Assembly (NCBI RefSeq): GCF_029873635.1
Contig: NC_080418.1
Coordinates: forward strand, 150,591,748-150,655,747
Length of the DNA: 64,000 bases
DNA from: Malania oleifera
Taxonomy: Eukaryota; Streptophyta; Magnoliopsida; Santalales; Ximeniaceae
Reading direction: 5' to 3'
The position numbers and the translations under genes are program-made. A model generated the notes under the pieces. The model was given only the letters and a program-made list of their open reading frames with translations. It did not search any database and was not told where the DNA came from. Of this stretch, positions 45,158-58,406 are shown in pieces (the first letter of the stretch is position 1; each line of letters opens with the position of its first letter).

Positions 45158-46344
45158 GTATGGAAATCAAATATGATTGTATACTATGTTTTGTTCAAAT
45201 CTGCATAGATAATAGAACTCAAAATTCAATATCTAAACTCAAGACCTCCCAAACATGAGTTCATTCATTTCTCATGAGATAAGTTTACAGGAGTAACATA
45301 AATAATCAATATTGTTTACGCCAGTATACAATACATATATACATCAGCGCTGAAAAGTTTTTACTACAAGAAACTGAGATTGCTCTTTTCCTTCTCCTTT
45401 CTTTTTTGTTGGTGGCAAGCATCCAGTTCATGGTGTCTCACTCAGGTAGCCTGGAATTAAAATATATGAAAAAAAACATAAATGGGTTGGTAATATTGTA
45501 ACTTCAAGATTTCAAATGAATTAAAAAAATAATAAAGTTTTAGTTGACTTACCTACCATGTTACACCCAACACTCAAGAAAAGAAGAAAAACAATTTACA
45601 AGAAAAGTAGTGATATTACACTCATCTTATCATGATTCAAGACCACTAACATTATTAAAAGTTGCTATATCCCCAAAAAAATAATGCAAAAATGAAATCC
45701 ACATGAGTGGATGTGGATGAGAATAAATGGTAGCTATATCTGTTTCCTGTATTAAGAGAAGGTAAAACGTGGGATCCACATGAGTGGAGCAGTATTTTGT
45801 AATGGTTTTTGCTAACCAGTATTATGAAAATGGTGAGCCTATTCCTAGCAGAATGCTCTTATTATTGTATTTTCTCAAATGAAGAAAATTTGAGGATAAT
45901 TATTAAAAATATTTTTAGCATTTAACCAGGTTCAAACCTCACCAGTCTCATTTGACCAAAAAAAAAAAAGACCACACTAATTTCACACTGACATTTCTCC
46001 TAGGGAAATAAACAGTAAAATATGGAAAATAAAATAATTAAAATAATTCCCCACAGGATTAAAATAATTCCCCACAGGAATCAATGTGGAATCCAAGGTT
46101 CAATGTCCTATTTTAATGCCCATTTGTATTGTATAGCGTTTAGTACCATTAAATTGGAGTCAAGTGGCATGAAAACTGGCTCCTAGGCAAAGAGGAGAGC
46201 AGAACAGGAATACCAACTTCTAAGATAGAGGGTTCATATATAGTTTTTTTTTTTTTGGCTAGGTAGGTTAATATTCAGTCTTGACCAAAGCAAATTGATG
46301 CAACCACTGGCACAGGCCCGTGGTTCTAGGAATATTAATATTTA
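45158..46344. other. Sequence after P450 exon 1, no exon recognised
   Basis: If the gene is real this is intron. A 21 bp tract (attaaaataattccccacagg) is doubled at about 46035-46078, and a 'ccacatgagtgga' tract occurs twice near 45700-45790. None of the conserved P450 blocks expected in exon 2 are visible in any frame. Confidence 0.45.
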
Positions 46345-46640
46345 TTAAGATGCTGTTTGAAATTTAAAGAATATTTAAAAAAATATCAAAAAAATTATAT
46401 TTTCATGTTTGGTTATTAAGGAAAATGAGAAAGAAAATAAAAGATATATAAAATATTTATAAATAAAATTTTGATTTTACACATAATATTTTTATTTTTC
46501 TAATTTTTAATTGTATTAAAACAACTTCATTTTTAATAGTATTTAATATAGAAGGAAAATGCAATAGAAAACAAGTTTCCTCCTTATTTTCTTTCCTTTT
46601 CTTTTCCTTAATAAAATCCTTGATCCAACCACACCCTAAA
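46345..46640. mobile_element. AT-rich MITE-like repeat, copy 5, inverted
   Basis: Reads as the reverse complement of the copies at 20-27 kb: 'tttggttattaaggaaaa' on its left, 'ttttgattttacacataata' in the middle and 'cttaataaaatccttgatcc' on its right. The two ends together show the weak inverted repeat that suggests a DNA transposon. Confidence 0.55.
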
Positions 46641-47441
46641 TAATTACTTATTCCATTAAGTTTAGCGCAACATGCTCACGGTGGACTTTCTCATCTTATG
46701 ACCAATTGTTTCGAAACTAATATGCTCTGGTTTTTTTTAATATTATTTTATTTGTTCCGCAGAAATAAAAGAATTAACAGTTAAAATCTAGAAACAAGCA
46801 AAATTACGGGCCAACAAGTAAAAAGAATTAAAAACAAAAACAACGAATTCGCACTATAACCATGGATCCTAGAGTTTTGTTGTCTCAATAATGTGTGCCA
46901 TGTGTTTTGAAGACATTAGTTGAGTTTAATGTCTTCAAGAAAGAGAATTAAAAAATATTAAAATGTGAGAATTGATCTCTCTAAAAGTACAATATGACAT
47001 TTAGGATTATATTTTATGCACAAAAACAAGACGACAATGTAAAAGACGCAACACAATAATTTTGCATTCATGTGCTATAAGTCCACCCTCCACCATGTCG
47101 TGAATGAATCCCATTAAGATTTTGAATGCTCAATTATAAAAATAAATAATTGCATGCAAATATCTCAAAATACTCTTATACAATAATATAGGAATACTAT
47201 GCCTCAAACTCAAAATACTAAACCATCCCCTCACATTGCCCCCAATGCCCACCCTACACTCACCCTAATCACAAAAATTTTCCCCTCATAAATTTCAAGT
47301 AGACCACCCTCTCAACAAGACCCACAACTCAACATTCTCCACTATGTGAACAATCACCCTTAGGATCTTTTTAGCCTTATACTTCCACATGATTGATAAG
47401 AGATTATGTATTTTGAGTCTTTGATGTGTATGATGTACATT
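46641..47441. other. Intergenic or intronic, nothing recognised
   Basis: AT-rich, with no convincing open frame, repeat family or RNA gene seen by eye. Confidence 0.45.
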
Positions 47442-47453
47442 CCTCTTAGATAT

Positions 47454-47530
47454 AACAACAAATTAAAGCCTTAGGTCCCACTAGATAGGGTCAGCTACAT
47501 GAATCCTTTTCCGCCAATTATGCAAACATC
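47454..47530 (-). mobile_element. 77 bp RTE LINE stub with 12 bp target-site duplication
   Basis: The reverse complement matches the last bases of the full RTE at 47794-50901: ttggcggaaaaggattcat, then a 'gacccya' stretch and 'aaggctt', ending in a TTG-type tail. It is bordered by cctcttagatat on both sides (47442-47453 and 47531-47542). This is what an extreme 5' truncation during target-primed reverse transcription would leave. It lies about 260 bases from the full copy, in the opposite orientation. Confidence 0.82.
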
Positions 47531-47793
47531 CCTCTTAGATATGATCTATTTTTATTTTATTTTTTATATATTTGTAATTTATTCAATTTAATATGAAATA
47601 TAAAATATTTTTAATTTAATAGTCTCAAGAAGCCGAGTGCATCTTCTCTTGCACATAAGAAGTAAGGATTGTAAGTGCTGCTAAGGATCAGTCTAATTCT
47701 ATATTTGTTCGTTCTCCTTGAAGATAGGAAAGATCCCAATCGATCTTTCTTTAGTTGTTGAATTTTTGAATCTCTCTTTGATTGATCAACATG

Positions 47794-50700
47794 ATATGAA
47801 TCCTTACCGAATATTTGCTGGGGCGTCCCCTACGAGCGACGCGTTGCACTTGAACCACCCGGGTGTAGCGAAAAGTGGGCGAGGGTGGGCTAGGTCGTCG
47901 CCCCGAAGCGACGCGCCGTGTCGGCGCCCGGGTACGGTGTCAAATATGAGAGGGTTCCTGCATCATTCTGGACGTGGGCAGGTAAAGACGTTAGTTCACG
48001 AAACTAGGATTAGATTAGCAACTTGGAATATAGGGACACTTACGGGTAAAAGCATGGAAATTGTGGATACAATGATTAGAAGAAGAATTAATATAATTTG
48101 CCTTCAAGAAACTAAGTGGGTGGGGGAGAAAGCTAGAGAAATCGATAAATCAGGATTTAAACTTTGGTACATTGGAAAAGAAAAACATAAGAATGAAGTA
48201 GGCATTATTATAGACAAAAACTTAAAAGATAGCGTTGTAGATGTAACTAGAGTAAGAGATAGAATTATAAAAATCAAAATGGTATTAGGACAAGAGATAA
48301 TAAATATCATTAGTGCTTATGCTCCTCAAGTTGGCTTAGCAGAAAATCTTAAGAGACAATTTTGGGAAGATATGGATAGTATTATACAAGGCATATCAGG
48401 GACTGAGAAAATATTTATAGGAGGAGATTTGAATGGACACGTTGGAAGAGATAATAAAAATTATAAAAGGATACATAGAGGATATGGATATGGAGACAAA
48501 AATGAGTCTGGGGAGATGATCTTAGACTTTGCTATGTCATATGATTTTAGTATAATGAATACTTGCTTTAAGAAGAGAGAAGAACACTTAATAACCTTTA
48601 AAAGTGGACAAAATAGAAGTCAAATAGATTTTTTTTTAACTAGGAGGGTAGATCGTTTATCATGCAAGGATTGTAAAGTTATTCCAGGTGAAAGTCTAAC
48701 CACACAACATAGAGTCTTAGTGTTAGATATATGCATTAAAAAATGGAAGAAAAATGATAAAATAAACCAGTGTAGGAGAACTAGATGGTGGAACCTAAAA
48801 GGAGAAAATATAATAAAATTTAAAGATAAAATGATCAAAGATGGGGATTGGACCTTAGAGGATGGGATAGATTCAAATACTCTTTGGAATAGATTAGCTA
48901 GCTCTATTAAAAAGATAGCAAAAGAGATTTTAGGTGAATCAAGGGGAAGATTCTCAAATAGCAAAGAAAGTTGGTGGTGGGATAAAGATGTACAAAAAAT
49001 TATAAAGACAAAAAGAATTTGGTATAAAACGTGGCAAAAATGTAGAAACAGAGATAACTTTGAAAAATATAAGGAGGCAAGAAAAGATGCAAAAAGGGCC
49101 GTTAGTGAAGCTAAACATAGATCATTTAATAGTTTGTATGATAGATTAGGTACAAAAGAAGGGGAAAGAGATATATTTAAAATTGCTGAAGCTAGAGAAA
49201 GGAAGAACAAGGACTTAGGAAATGTAAAATGTATAAAAAGTGAGGATGATATTGTCTTGGTTAAGGACGAAGATATTAAAGAAAGATGGGGAAGTTACTT
49301 TAGTAAGTTGTTTAATGAAAACCAAATAGAAGACTTAAATTTAGAATTGTCAAATGAGGAAAAGACTAAAAATATAAGATTTATTCGCAAAATTAGAGTT
49401 AACGAAGTTAAGTTTGCACTAAAAAAGATGAAAAATGGGAAAGCTATGGGACCAGATAACATCCCAATTGAAGTTTGGAAATGCTTGGGTGATAACGGAA
49501 TTGTATGGTTAACTAATTTATTTAATACAATTGTAAAAACTAAGAAAATGCCAGATGAATGAAGAAAAAGCACTTTAATACCTATATACAAAAATAAAGG
49601 AGATATTCAAAATTGTAATAACTATCGTGGAATTAAACTTATGAGTCATACGATGAAACTATGGGAAAGAGTAGTTGAACAAAGATTAAGGTTAGAAACG
49701 AAGATCTCAGAAAATCAATTTGGTTTTATGCCTGGGAGATCTACCACAGAAGCTATTTATCTTTTAAGAAGATTAATGGAAAAGTTTAGGGAAAAGAAGA
49801 GGGACTTGCATATGATATTTATTGACCTTGAGAAAGCATATGATAGGATACCTAGGGAAGTTCTATGGTGGGTTTTAGAAAAAAAGGGTGTATGTTGTAG
49901 GTATACCGATGTCATTAAGGATATGTACGATGGAGTAATGACTAGTGTAAAGACTATAGATGGAGAAACTAGAGAATTTCCAATTACCATAGGTGTACAT
50001 CAAGGATCTGCTTTGAGTCCTTATCTTTTTGCTTTAGTGATGGACCAATTGACTAAGAGTATTCAAAAGGAAGTTCCATGGTGTATGTTGTTTGCAGATG
50101 ATATTGTATTAATTGACGAAACTAGGGATGGAGTAGAGGCTAAGTTAGAATTATGGAGAGAAGCTTTGGAATCTAGAGACTTTAAGATAAGTAGAAATAA
50201 AACAGAATATATGAAATGTAATTTTAGTAATGATAGGAGGAATATTGGAGACAAAGTTAAACTTGATGATGAAGAAATAAATAACACTTGTAGATTTCAA
50301 TACCTTGGATCTATTATGCAAGCTGAAGGAGAAATTGAAGATGATGTAATGCATAGAGTTAAAGCAGGTTGGGTAAAATGGAGAAGTGCTTCAAGTGTTC
50401 TATGTGATCGTAGAATACCCTTAAAATTGAAAGGGAAATTTTATAGAACAGCTATAAGACCAGCCATGCTATATGGATCAGAATGTTGGGCGACGAAGAA
50501 ACATAATATCCAAAAAGTAAAAGTTGCCGAGATGAGGATGCTTAGATGGATGAGTGGTACAACATTGAAAGATAAATTAAGGAATGAATATATTCGTGGT
50601 AAGTTAGGTGTAACTCCTATAGAAGATAAGATAAAGGAGGGACGACTCAGATGGTATGGACACTTGCAACGTAGGCCTTATAGTGCACCTGTGAGGAAGA

Positions 50701-50901
50701 GTGACTTAGTTACTGTGGGGGGCAGTAGAAGGGGTAGGGGTAGACCTAAAATAACTTAGGAGGAGATAGTGAGTAAGGATTTAATATCTTTGAATCTATC
50801 AAAAGAAATGGTCCATGATCACATAAATTGGCGGAAAAGGATTCATATAGCCGACCCCACTTAGTAGGACTAAGGCTTGGTTTTGTTGGTATTGTTGTTG
50901 T
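47794..50901 (+). mobile_element. Near-complete RTE-type LINE with 19 bp target-site duplication
   Basis: A 3.1 kb non-LTR retrotransposon. The 19 bp tctttgattgatcaacatg stands on both sides without a mismatch (47775-47793 and 50902-50920). The reading frame starts at ATG 47796 (MNPYRIFAG) and stays in one frame to 50864. The endonuclease domain has [45 protein letters not shown] and [10 protein letters not shown]. The reverse transcriptase has [53 protein letters not shown] and the catalytic FADDIVLID. The C-terminus is basic (RRGRGRPK). Two in-frame stops occur, tga at 49560-49562 and tag at 50757-50759, both where relatives have Trp (DEWRKS in the copy at 10022-12060; TWEE in the family as I remember it). 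The tail is a short TTG-type repeat. A recent, probably inactive copy. Confidence 0.92.
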
Positions 50902-50920
50902 TCTTTGATTGATCAACATG

Positions 50921-51527
50921 TGATATTTTGAATTCTCATTACTAATGGAACCCAATCTCTAGATAGATCCTTTCCATTAGCTAGAATACATTACTTGAAC
51001 AAAATTGGATCTTGTGGAATCATATTGAACATTCAATGATGCATCTCATACCTTACTAAAGAATGAAAAATCCTTGTTCGACTAGAATGGGGGGCAGTTT
51101 AATGTCTGTGTCATTAGTGGGAGAGGGCTGCGTCATGGGGAGAACGGTTAGGTTCCTTCAACGAATAGTGTGGAGATTTTGATTAAGGATTAGGAAGGGT
51201 GTGGGGAGGAATTATAGGTCAAAGGTGATAACAGGGGATAAGGTCAATGGAAAAGAAAGCTATAGCGAAAATTATATTGGTAATAAGGTGTACGTTCATC
51301 AGAGTGTTGGGGAGAGGTGTGGATATAGAAGAAGGTTTTGAATCCAAGTGAACTAATTCAAATCAGAGATAGCAATATATATAAAAAATAATTTTGAAGG
51401 TAGCTTGCATAGTGGACTCTTGGAGTGGTAAAAATGGAGATTTGAAAAGGGAAGAAGAAGAAAAAAATGAGGAGATATGTCAAATAGTGAGAGTGATGAT
51501 ACTAGCCATATTGATTATCATGGTTGC
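50921..51527. other. Spacer between RTE LINE and Ty3/gypsy LTR
   Basis: No gene or repeat family recognised. G-rich tracts (gtgggagagggctgcg, ggtgtggggagg) make it differ in composition from the AT-rich surroundings. Confidence 0.4.
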
Positions 51528-54125
51528 TGTCACGGGGTCCAAGTTCACAACACACAACTTGACACTGTGATGGCATCAAATGGCACACTTGGTTAATCAC
51601 ACTCACAAAATCATTGGTTAAGTACTACAAGTGTATAGCAATTGTGACAATAATTACAAGGCGACAATATTTACAAAAGCAACACCTCCAAACCTTTTCT
51701 CTTATTCAAAGACAAGGATTACACACTCTTAACATGTGCAGGAACACCATGCACGAATTTCCTGTGTCCTATGCCATCCACATGTTAAATTAATACATAG
51801 TTGACACCCCCAACTGCCTAGGTTGTGTTGGATGCAGCTAGCATTTGCCAACAAGGCTAAAAAAAAAATATGCTTCAATTATAGGGCTAAAAAAACATGC
51901 CCAGATGTCAACCTACGAAATTACCCTCAAGCAAAGCTGTCTGCCAACCTTACAAGGAAAAACTATCAAGTAACAGCCCTACCTGGTCAACATGTCAGCA
52001 CTGAAGCATTTGGCATTGACATTGCATGCTATCCACAGGTCAACACTTTGTGTCAAGTATGCTTTCACCTTAACCATGACATATTTTGTGCCACAGCCAC
52101 ACTATATCTCAATAAGGCACTTAACATACCCATGTCAATCAAAACTAGCTACCATATGCGACCTTGTCAAGGACCATGGCCCCAACCATCCCCACCAAAA
52201 GGCACCAACGCCCTCATTCAGAGGCTGTCAACATAGTCCCTTATCTATTTCTCAAATTGCCATAGTGTGACATCTCATTCTCGTGTAGCTTATGCTCATG
52301 ACAAACCCTTCCACTTCACCAAGTAATAGGTCCTTCAATTCTTCTTACTCTATCCCTCAGTTTTGTGATCAAGGATCCCGCCAACATCTCTGTCAAAAAC
52401 TATTTCCTTATCGATGGTGGAGCTCTCTTTGTTTGCCTCTTTTCCTCATTTAAGAGGCCTGCATTGTAAGGCTTCAAGGAACTCATATAGAAAGTTTGAT
52501 GAACCTTCGATCGGTCAAATAGATTCAATTTGTAGGCAACATTTCCCACCTTCTTCTGAATTTTCAAATGGACCATCATACTTGGGGTTCAATCCCCTAT
52601 GCAGTGTCTTGCTACTAATCTTCTTCCATATCTCAAGTGTTAGTTTCATAAGAACTATGTCTCTTTCTTGAAACTGAACATCCCTTCTCTTTCTGTCAGC
52701 ATATTTTTTCATCCTCAGAGCTGCCTTGGACAAACTGTCTCTTACCTCTTCAAGCATCTCCTGTCTACTGCGGACTAACCGATATGTAGCAAGACATTTC
52801 CCACCATATGTTGTACAAGCACGTCATGAAGGGTGAGTGGCTAAAATCCCAAATCCAACTCAAAAGGACATCCTTGTGGAAGAAGATTTATATAGGTTGT
52901 GACAGAACTGGGCAACATCAAGCAAATCAACTCAATTCTTTTGACTTGCACTCACATTGTGCCTGAAATACTCCTCAAGCAAAACATTCACCCTTTCAGT
53001 TTGGTCGTCAGTCTGAAGGGTGATTGTTAGTTGAAAACTTCAACTCAGTCCCCATCGGGTTGAACAAATGTGTCCAGCATCAACATATAAATCTGGTGTC
53101 TCTGTATATCCTTTGGCATCCCAAAGTGTTTAACCACATGTTTGAAGAACAACTTTGCAACCACCTCTGCAGGACAAGAATATGGTGCCGAAATGAACCC
53201 TGCATACTTGGAGAACATGTCCATAATCACAAAAATGGACTGCAGGTCCTTTACCTTCAATAAACCCACAATAAAATCCATAAATACATTTCTCCATAAC
53301 TTTTCTAGAATAGAAAGGGGTTACAGCAACCCTACCTCCCTCTGTCTCTCCAGCTTGTCTTGTTGGCATACAAGACATGTCTTCAAATAAATAAGCTTCA
53401 ACATTTTACTCCATTTTAGGCAAAAAATACGATCTGGTTAGTAGTGCCAGTGTTCTTTCCCTTCTCGGATGACCAGCTCATTGTGCATCATGCACCTTTC
53501 GCATTAAACTCAGAACTGTCTTCGCAACATCCCATACACGGTCTAAGAACCTGCATTCTAATTGTATGAGGGCTATGACATATGTCTCTACTTATTTTCA
53601 ACTCAAAGCATCAGCCACTTGGCTTTGTCTCCTCAGGTTTCCACCCATTCAAAATCAAACTCAGCCAAAAACTCTTTCCACCAAGCTTGCATTGGTGAGA
53701 ATTTCTTTTGAGCCTTGAAGTACTAGCCACATTATCAATCACCATAGTGAACCAAATTGCTAGCAGGTAATGTTTCCAAGCCTCCAAGCAATGCATCATT
53801 ACAATCATTTGCTTTTTATAAGTGGACTACCGAGTCTCAACCTCTTTCAATTTTTTACTCTCAAAGGCCACAGAATGTCCCTCTAGCACAAGGACTCCTC
53901 CGATGGCTCTGTTCGAAGCATTTGTATATACCTCAAAAGGTAGATCAAATAAAGACAATCACTGTACCGATTCTGATGACACTGCTATTTTCAGGACATC
54001 AAAGGCACTCTGACATCCATCTATCCATGCCCATGTGGTTTTTTTCAACAAGTTTGCAATGGGGCAACTCTTCTTGAGTGCCTTTGAACAAACTTCTAGT
54101 AATAGTTATCCAAACCCAGAAATCA
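51528..54125 (-). mobile_element. Ty3/gypsy LTR retrotransposon fossil, 3' part
   Basis: On the - strand. A probable LTR lies at 51528-52272, with inverted ends tgtcac...gtgaca. Inward from it are decayed pol blocks: the integrase C-terminal stretch (MKKYADRKRRDVQF, 52515-52757), the integrase core (MDFIVGLLKVKD, FSKYAGFISAP, 53045-53281) and RNase H/RT traces at about 53400-54120. The gag, protease and left LTR are not seen here. They may lie past the window because a Copia element cuts in near 54125. Broken in many places and old. Confidence 0.75.
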
Positions 54126-56132
54126 ACATAACTCTATTAATATTTGATTAAAATGAATGACCTAACTTGAAGATAGGTCTCTCCCTCTTTTTATAATACA
54201 AATTAAATACATTCTAATGAAAATAATACCTTTCCTAACTCTCATTAATTAACATATTAACACAATCAATAATAATAATACTCCCCCTAACACTCCCCCT
54301 CAAGTTGGAGCATAAATGTCATATGCTCTTAGCTTGTTACAAAATGAAATTCACACGAGCACCCCCCCAATGCTTTGGCAAACAAAACAGCAAGCTGTAT
54401 GTCTGACTTCACATAAGCAGTTGTAATGAGCTTCTACACAAGTTTCTCCCAAACAAAGTGGCAATAAACTTTAATGTCCTTCGTATGCTCATGAAAGACC
54501 GGGTTAGAGGCAATATGAAGAGCAGATTGATTGTCACGCATCAACTTCATAGGCTGAGAATGCAAAAAACCCCAATTCTTCCAACATGTTCTTCAACCAG
54601 ACAAGTTCACAAGCAGTGTGTGTCATAGCTCTATATTCTGATTCAGCACTTGACCTTGCCACCACAATTTGTTTCGTACTCTTTCAAGAAACCAACTTGC
54701 CACCAACCAAGATACAATACCTGGTGGTGGATCTCCTGTCAAAAGGTGATTCAACCCAATCTGCATCTATATATCCATGGATATAAGTGTGACCCTAATC
54801 ACAATATAAAAGACCTCTCCCAGTACACCTTTGAAATATCTCAAGATGCGAATTACTGCATCCCAATGACTTATCCTCGGAGAATCTAGAAATTGACACA
54901 CTTGTTGCAAAATATGTATCCGACCAGGTAATTGTGAGATAATTCAAATTTCCAACAAGTCTCCAGAATTGTCCAGGATTAAGTAGCAAATTATCCATAA
55001 CAGAAATTAACTTGCTGTAAGGATCCAAGGGTGTATCAACCAGTTTAGACAAGCCAGTTTCATCCAACAAATCAAGAACATACTTCCTTTGTGACAAAAC
55101 AGTTCCGATACAAGATCTAGATACTTCTATACCCAAGAAGTATTTCAATGGTCCCAAATCTTTAATATGAAACTTAGTCGAAAAAGGTTTAAGACTCTGA
55201 ATACCTTTATCACCATCACCTGTAATAAAAATATCATCCACATAAACAACAAGAAGGATCCTACCTGATAAAGTATGATGATAAAACACAGAATGATCCA
55301 CAATACACTATCGAAGACCAAACTCGAGTACTACATCACTGAAATGACCTAACCATGCTCTGGGAGACTGTTTTAAACCATATAAAGCCTTCTTGAGCTG
55401 AGAAACTAAGCTCGACTCCCCTTGAGTAACAAACCTAGGTGGTTGCTCCATGTAAACCTCCTCCTCAAGGTCACCATGCAAGAAGACATTTTTCACATCT
55501 AACTGATGTAGAGGATAGTGATAAGTAGTAGCCAAGGAGGTGAACAAACGTAGTGATGTAAGTTTGGCAACCAGAGAAAAAACATCAAAACAATCCAGAC
55601 CATACACTTGAGTGTGTCCCTTAGCAACAAGATGAGCCTTTAGATGAGCCACAGAACCATCAAGGTTGACTTTCACAATATAAACCCAACGACAAGCAAC
55701 CACAGACTTGTCAGGAGGAATAGATAGCAAGTCCCAAGTATCATTGTCATGTCAAGCGTTCATCTCTTCAACCATTGCATCTCTCCACCCAGAATAGGCT
55801 AAGGCTTCCAAAACAGACTTAGGAAGGGTAGTAGATGATAAAGCAGTAACAAAACAATGATAGGAGGGTGATATGGAGTCATAAGAAACATAGTTGGACG
55901 TGGGATGTTAAGTACATGTGCATTTACCTTTCCAAACAGAAATTGGAGGATCAACATCATGGGGAGTATGATCATCCGACGAAACCAATGGCGTAGTAGT
56001 AGAAGCTAGAGGGGATTCTCTTCCTTGGAGCTGCCGTCGGGAATACACCTACAAATTAGGATGATCAAGACGATGAGAAGGACTCAAAATATATGGAAAA
56101 TTAGATGGTTGGTCGGGCAAGGACAGCAACAT

Positions 56133-57263
56133 TGTTTTAAATAACGGCAGTTACATAGGGTAACGGCTGTTGCATAACATAATTTCAAGGCCCCGATACC
56201 GATACGGGCTGCTATAGCGGTGAGGAAAGAAATCACGGCCATAATGGCCATTACGCTTTCGTAATGGGCTGCAATGGTCGTTATGCTTCCGTTACAGGCT
56301 GTTACATCCCATTACACCATCGTTCCCTGCCGACAGCCCTATATACTGAAAAATACCTCATTTGTTCCTTTTTTTTTTTTTTTTTTTTTTGAGTTTAACT
56401 GCAATTCTCCCTCACCCCAAGGTCATCCAGCTTAGATCCAGTGATCTATGGATGCCAAATCAGAAATGTGTGCTTAAAATCGCCATATGAAGGCGACCTA
56501 CTGCATCCCCTTCCCTCTAAAATTTTATCCATTTGGGAAGAAAATTTGTTGCTATTTGGAAGTGATTTGGGTAGATTTGAGTAAAAAATAAAGCTAGAAA
56601 CTTGGTATTTGAGTAGATCCGAAGAGGATTTTAGGCTTTGAGGCTTGAGCTTTGAAGAGGGTTCGAGAATGGGAGATGCTTTGCATTCGTGAGTTCCTAA
56701 GTCCTGACTTCCTTTTCGTGGGTCTGCCTACTGCCAGCATGTACAATTTATTCCACCCCACTCTTACTTTTTTTTTTGGCTAAAGCAAGTTAGGCAGCTT
56801 ATTAGCTTAACTAATTAATTTGCTACTTATGAACATTAAATGTAACTATTTCACATACTGATATAAATTTATTGTGTATGTATAATTGAATATTGACTCA
56901 TCTTATGTCTCTAATTAATTGGATTTCATTTTCAATTACATTTCTAAATTTTTGAATCATTAAAGTAGTGAAAAGTATTAAAAAAAATGACTTTTCCTAT
57001 AAACAATGCACTAAAATTAGTATAAAAATAATGTTGCAGATTAAGAAGTGTTTGTTTGTTGAATAAAAGAAGTCAAAATTCATTAAAAACCATGTCTTAA
57101 AAGATTCCAAGCATATTCTTCAATTTTGGCATGGTTGTGCATGCATGAAAAAAATTCATGACTGCTAAAACCGCTTTTCGTTATGTAAGAGCGTGCTTCC
57201 TCTACGCCCTACGACATGCACGACCATTACGCAACGTTACTTGCAACCACAATTTAAAACCAT
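56133..57263. mobile_element. Non-autonomous DNA transposon (MITE-like) in the Copia fossil
   Basis: The left end tgttttaaataacggc and the right end ccacaatttaaaacca are imperfect inverted repeats. The flanks ggacagcaacat (56121-56132) and ggacaacaacat (57264-57275) look like a target-site duplication with one change. Inside the ends are taacgg/ccgtta and cgtaat/attacg motifs in both orientations. No transposase frame is present in its 1.13 kb. The duplication length would suit hAT or Mutator types, and this is not settled. Confidence 0.65.
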
Positions 57264-58406
57264 GGACAACAACATAGAATTTGGAAGATTGGGCAAAGGA
57301 AGAGACTCATTGACTAGGTGTAGTAAGGTGTAGACTAGGTGTAGTTAGGTGTAGACTCAAAGAATGTAACATAGCTGTAAACAAAGAAGTGATGCGGACC
57401 CGGCACGAGACTATGACAACGATATTCCTTTTGAGTATATGAGTAGCCCAGAAAGACACATTTTATAACACAAGAATCCAACTTATCCGCGCCAAGAGTT
57501 AGTTGATGAACAAAGGAAACATCCAAATATACGAGGAGGAAGAGAAAATAAAGGTGAATTAAGAAAGAGAATGGAGTAGGGAATTTTACCACTACGAACA
57601 AAGGATGGCATTCTATTTATCAAATAACAAACAGTAAGTACAACATCACTCCAAAGTAAGGTGGCAGTGATTTCTAGATGTCTATTGTTCCGCTCTGTAA
57701 CCCCATTTTGTTGAGGAGTGTGGGCACAGGATGATTGATGAACAATACCAAACTGAGTCATATAAGTAGTGAATTGTGCACTGAAAAACTCTTTAGCGTT
57801 ATCACTTCGAAGTATTCGAACTGGCAAATCAAATTGAGTCTTTATTTTAGAACAAAAGGCACAAAATACATGAAATAACTTAGAACGATCTTTTATTAAA
57901 TATAACCAATTCATTCTTGAACAATCATCCACAAAGGTTACAAACTACAAAGTACTGGAAACCTAACTTTGACACAACCCTACTAGGACCCCAAACATTT
58001 GAATGATAATTTTAACTTTTCCAATGAAGGATGATCCGGACGACAATGAACTTCAAAAGGTGTGGCAGCAACAATGTACGCAGTAGAAGGATATAGGGGC
58101 TCAAAGCGATAGAGTTCACTAGCTTCACGCTCTCTACCCATAGTCTTCCTCATCTTCAAATCCTAAATAACCACAAAATCAAGGAAGAATGTTACTAAAC
58201 AATTCATAGATTTAATAAATTCGCTAACTGACATAAGATTGAAAGGAAATTTGGGAATATATAAAACCTAAGGAAGAGAAATAGAAAATGTAGGATTTAT
58301 AGTCCCACTTCCCATGATTACAGTAATGGATCCATCAGAAAGAGTAACACAAGGTAAATTTATAGGATATTGAAGAGTGGAGAAAAAGAGGTGGGTATAC
58401 CTGTGT

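Noticed and set aside
51823-52236. A 137-codon + strand frame
   Set aside because: It lies entirely in the LTR of the - strand Ty3/gypsy fossil and has no family match.
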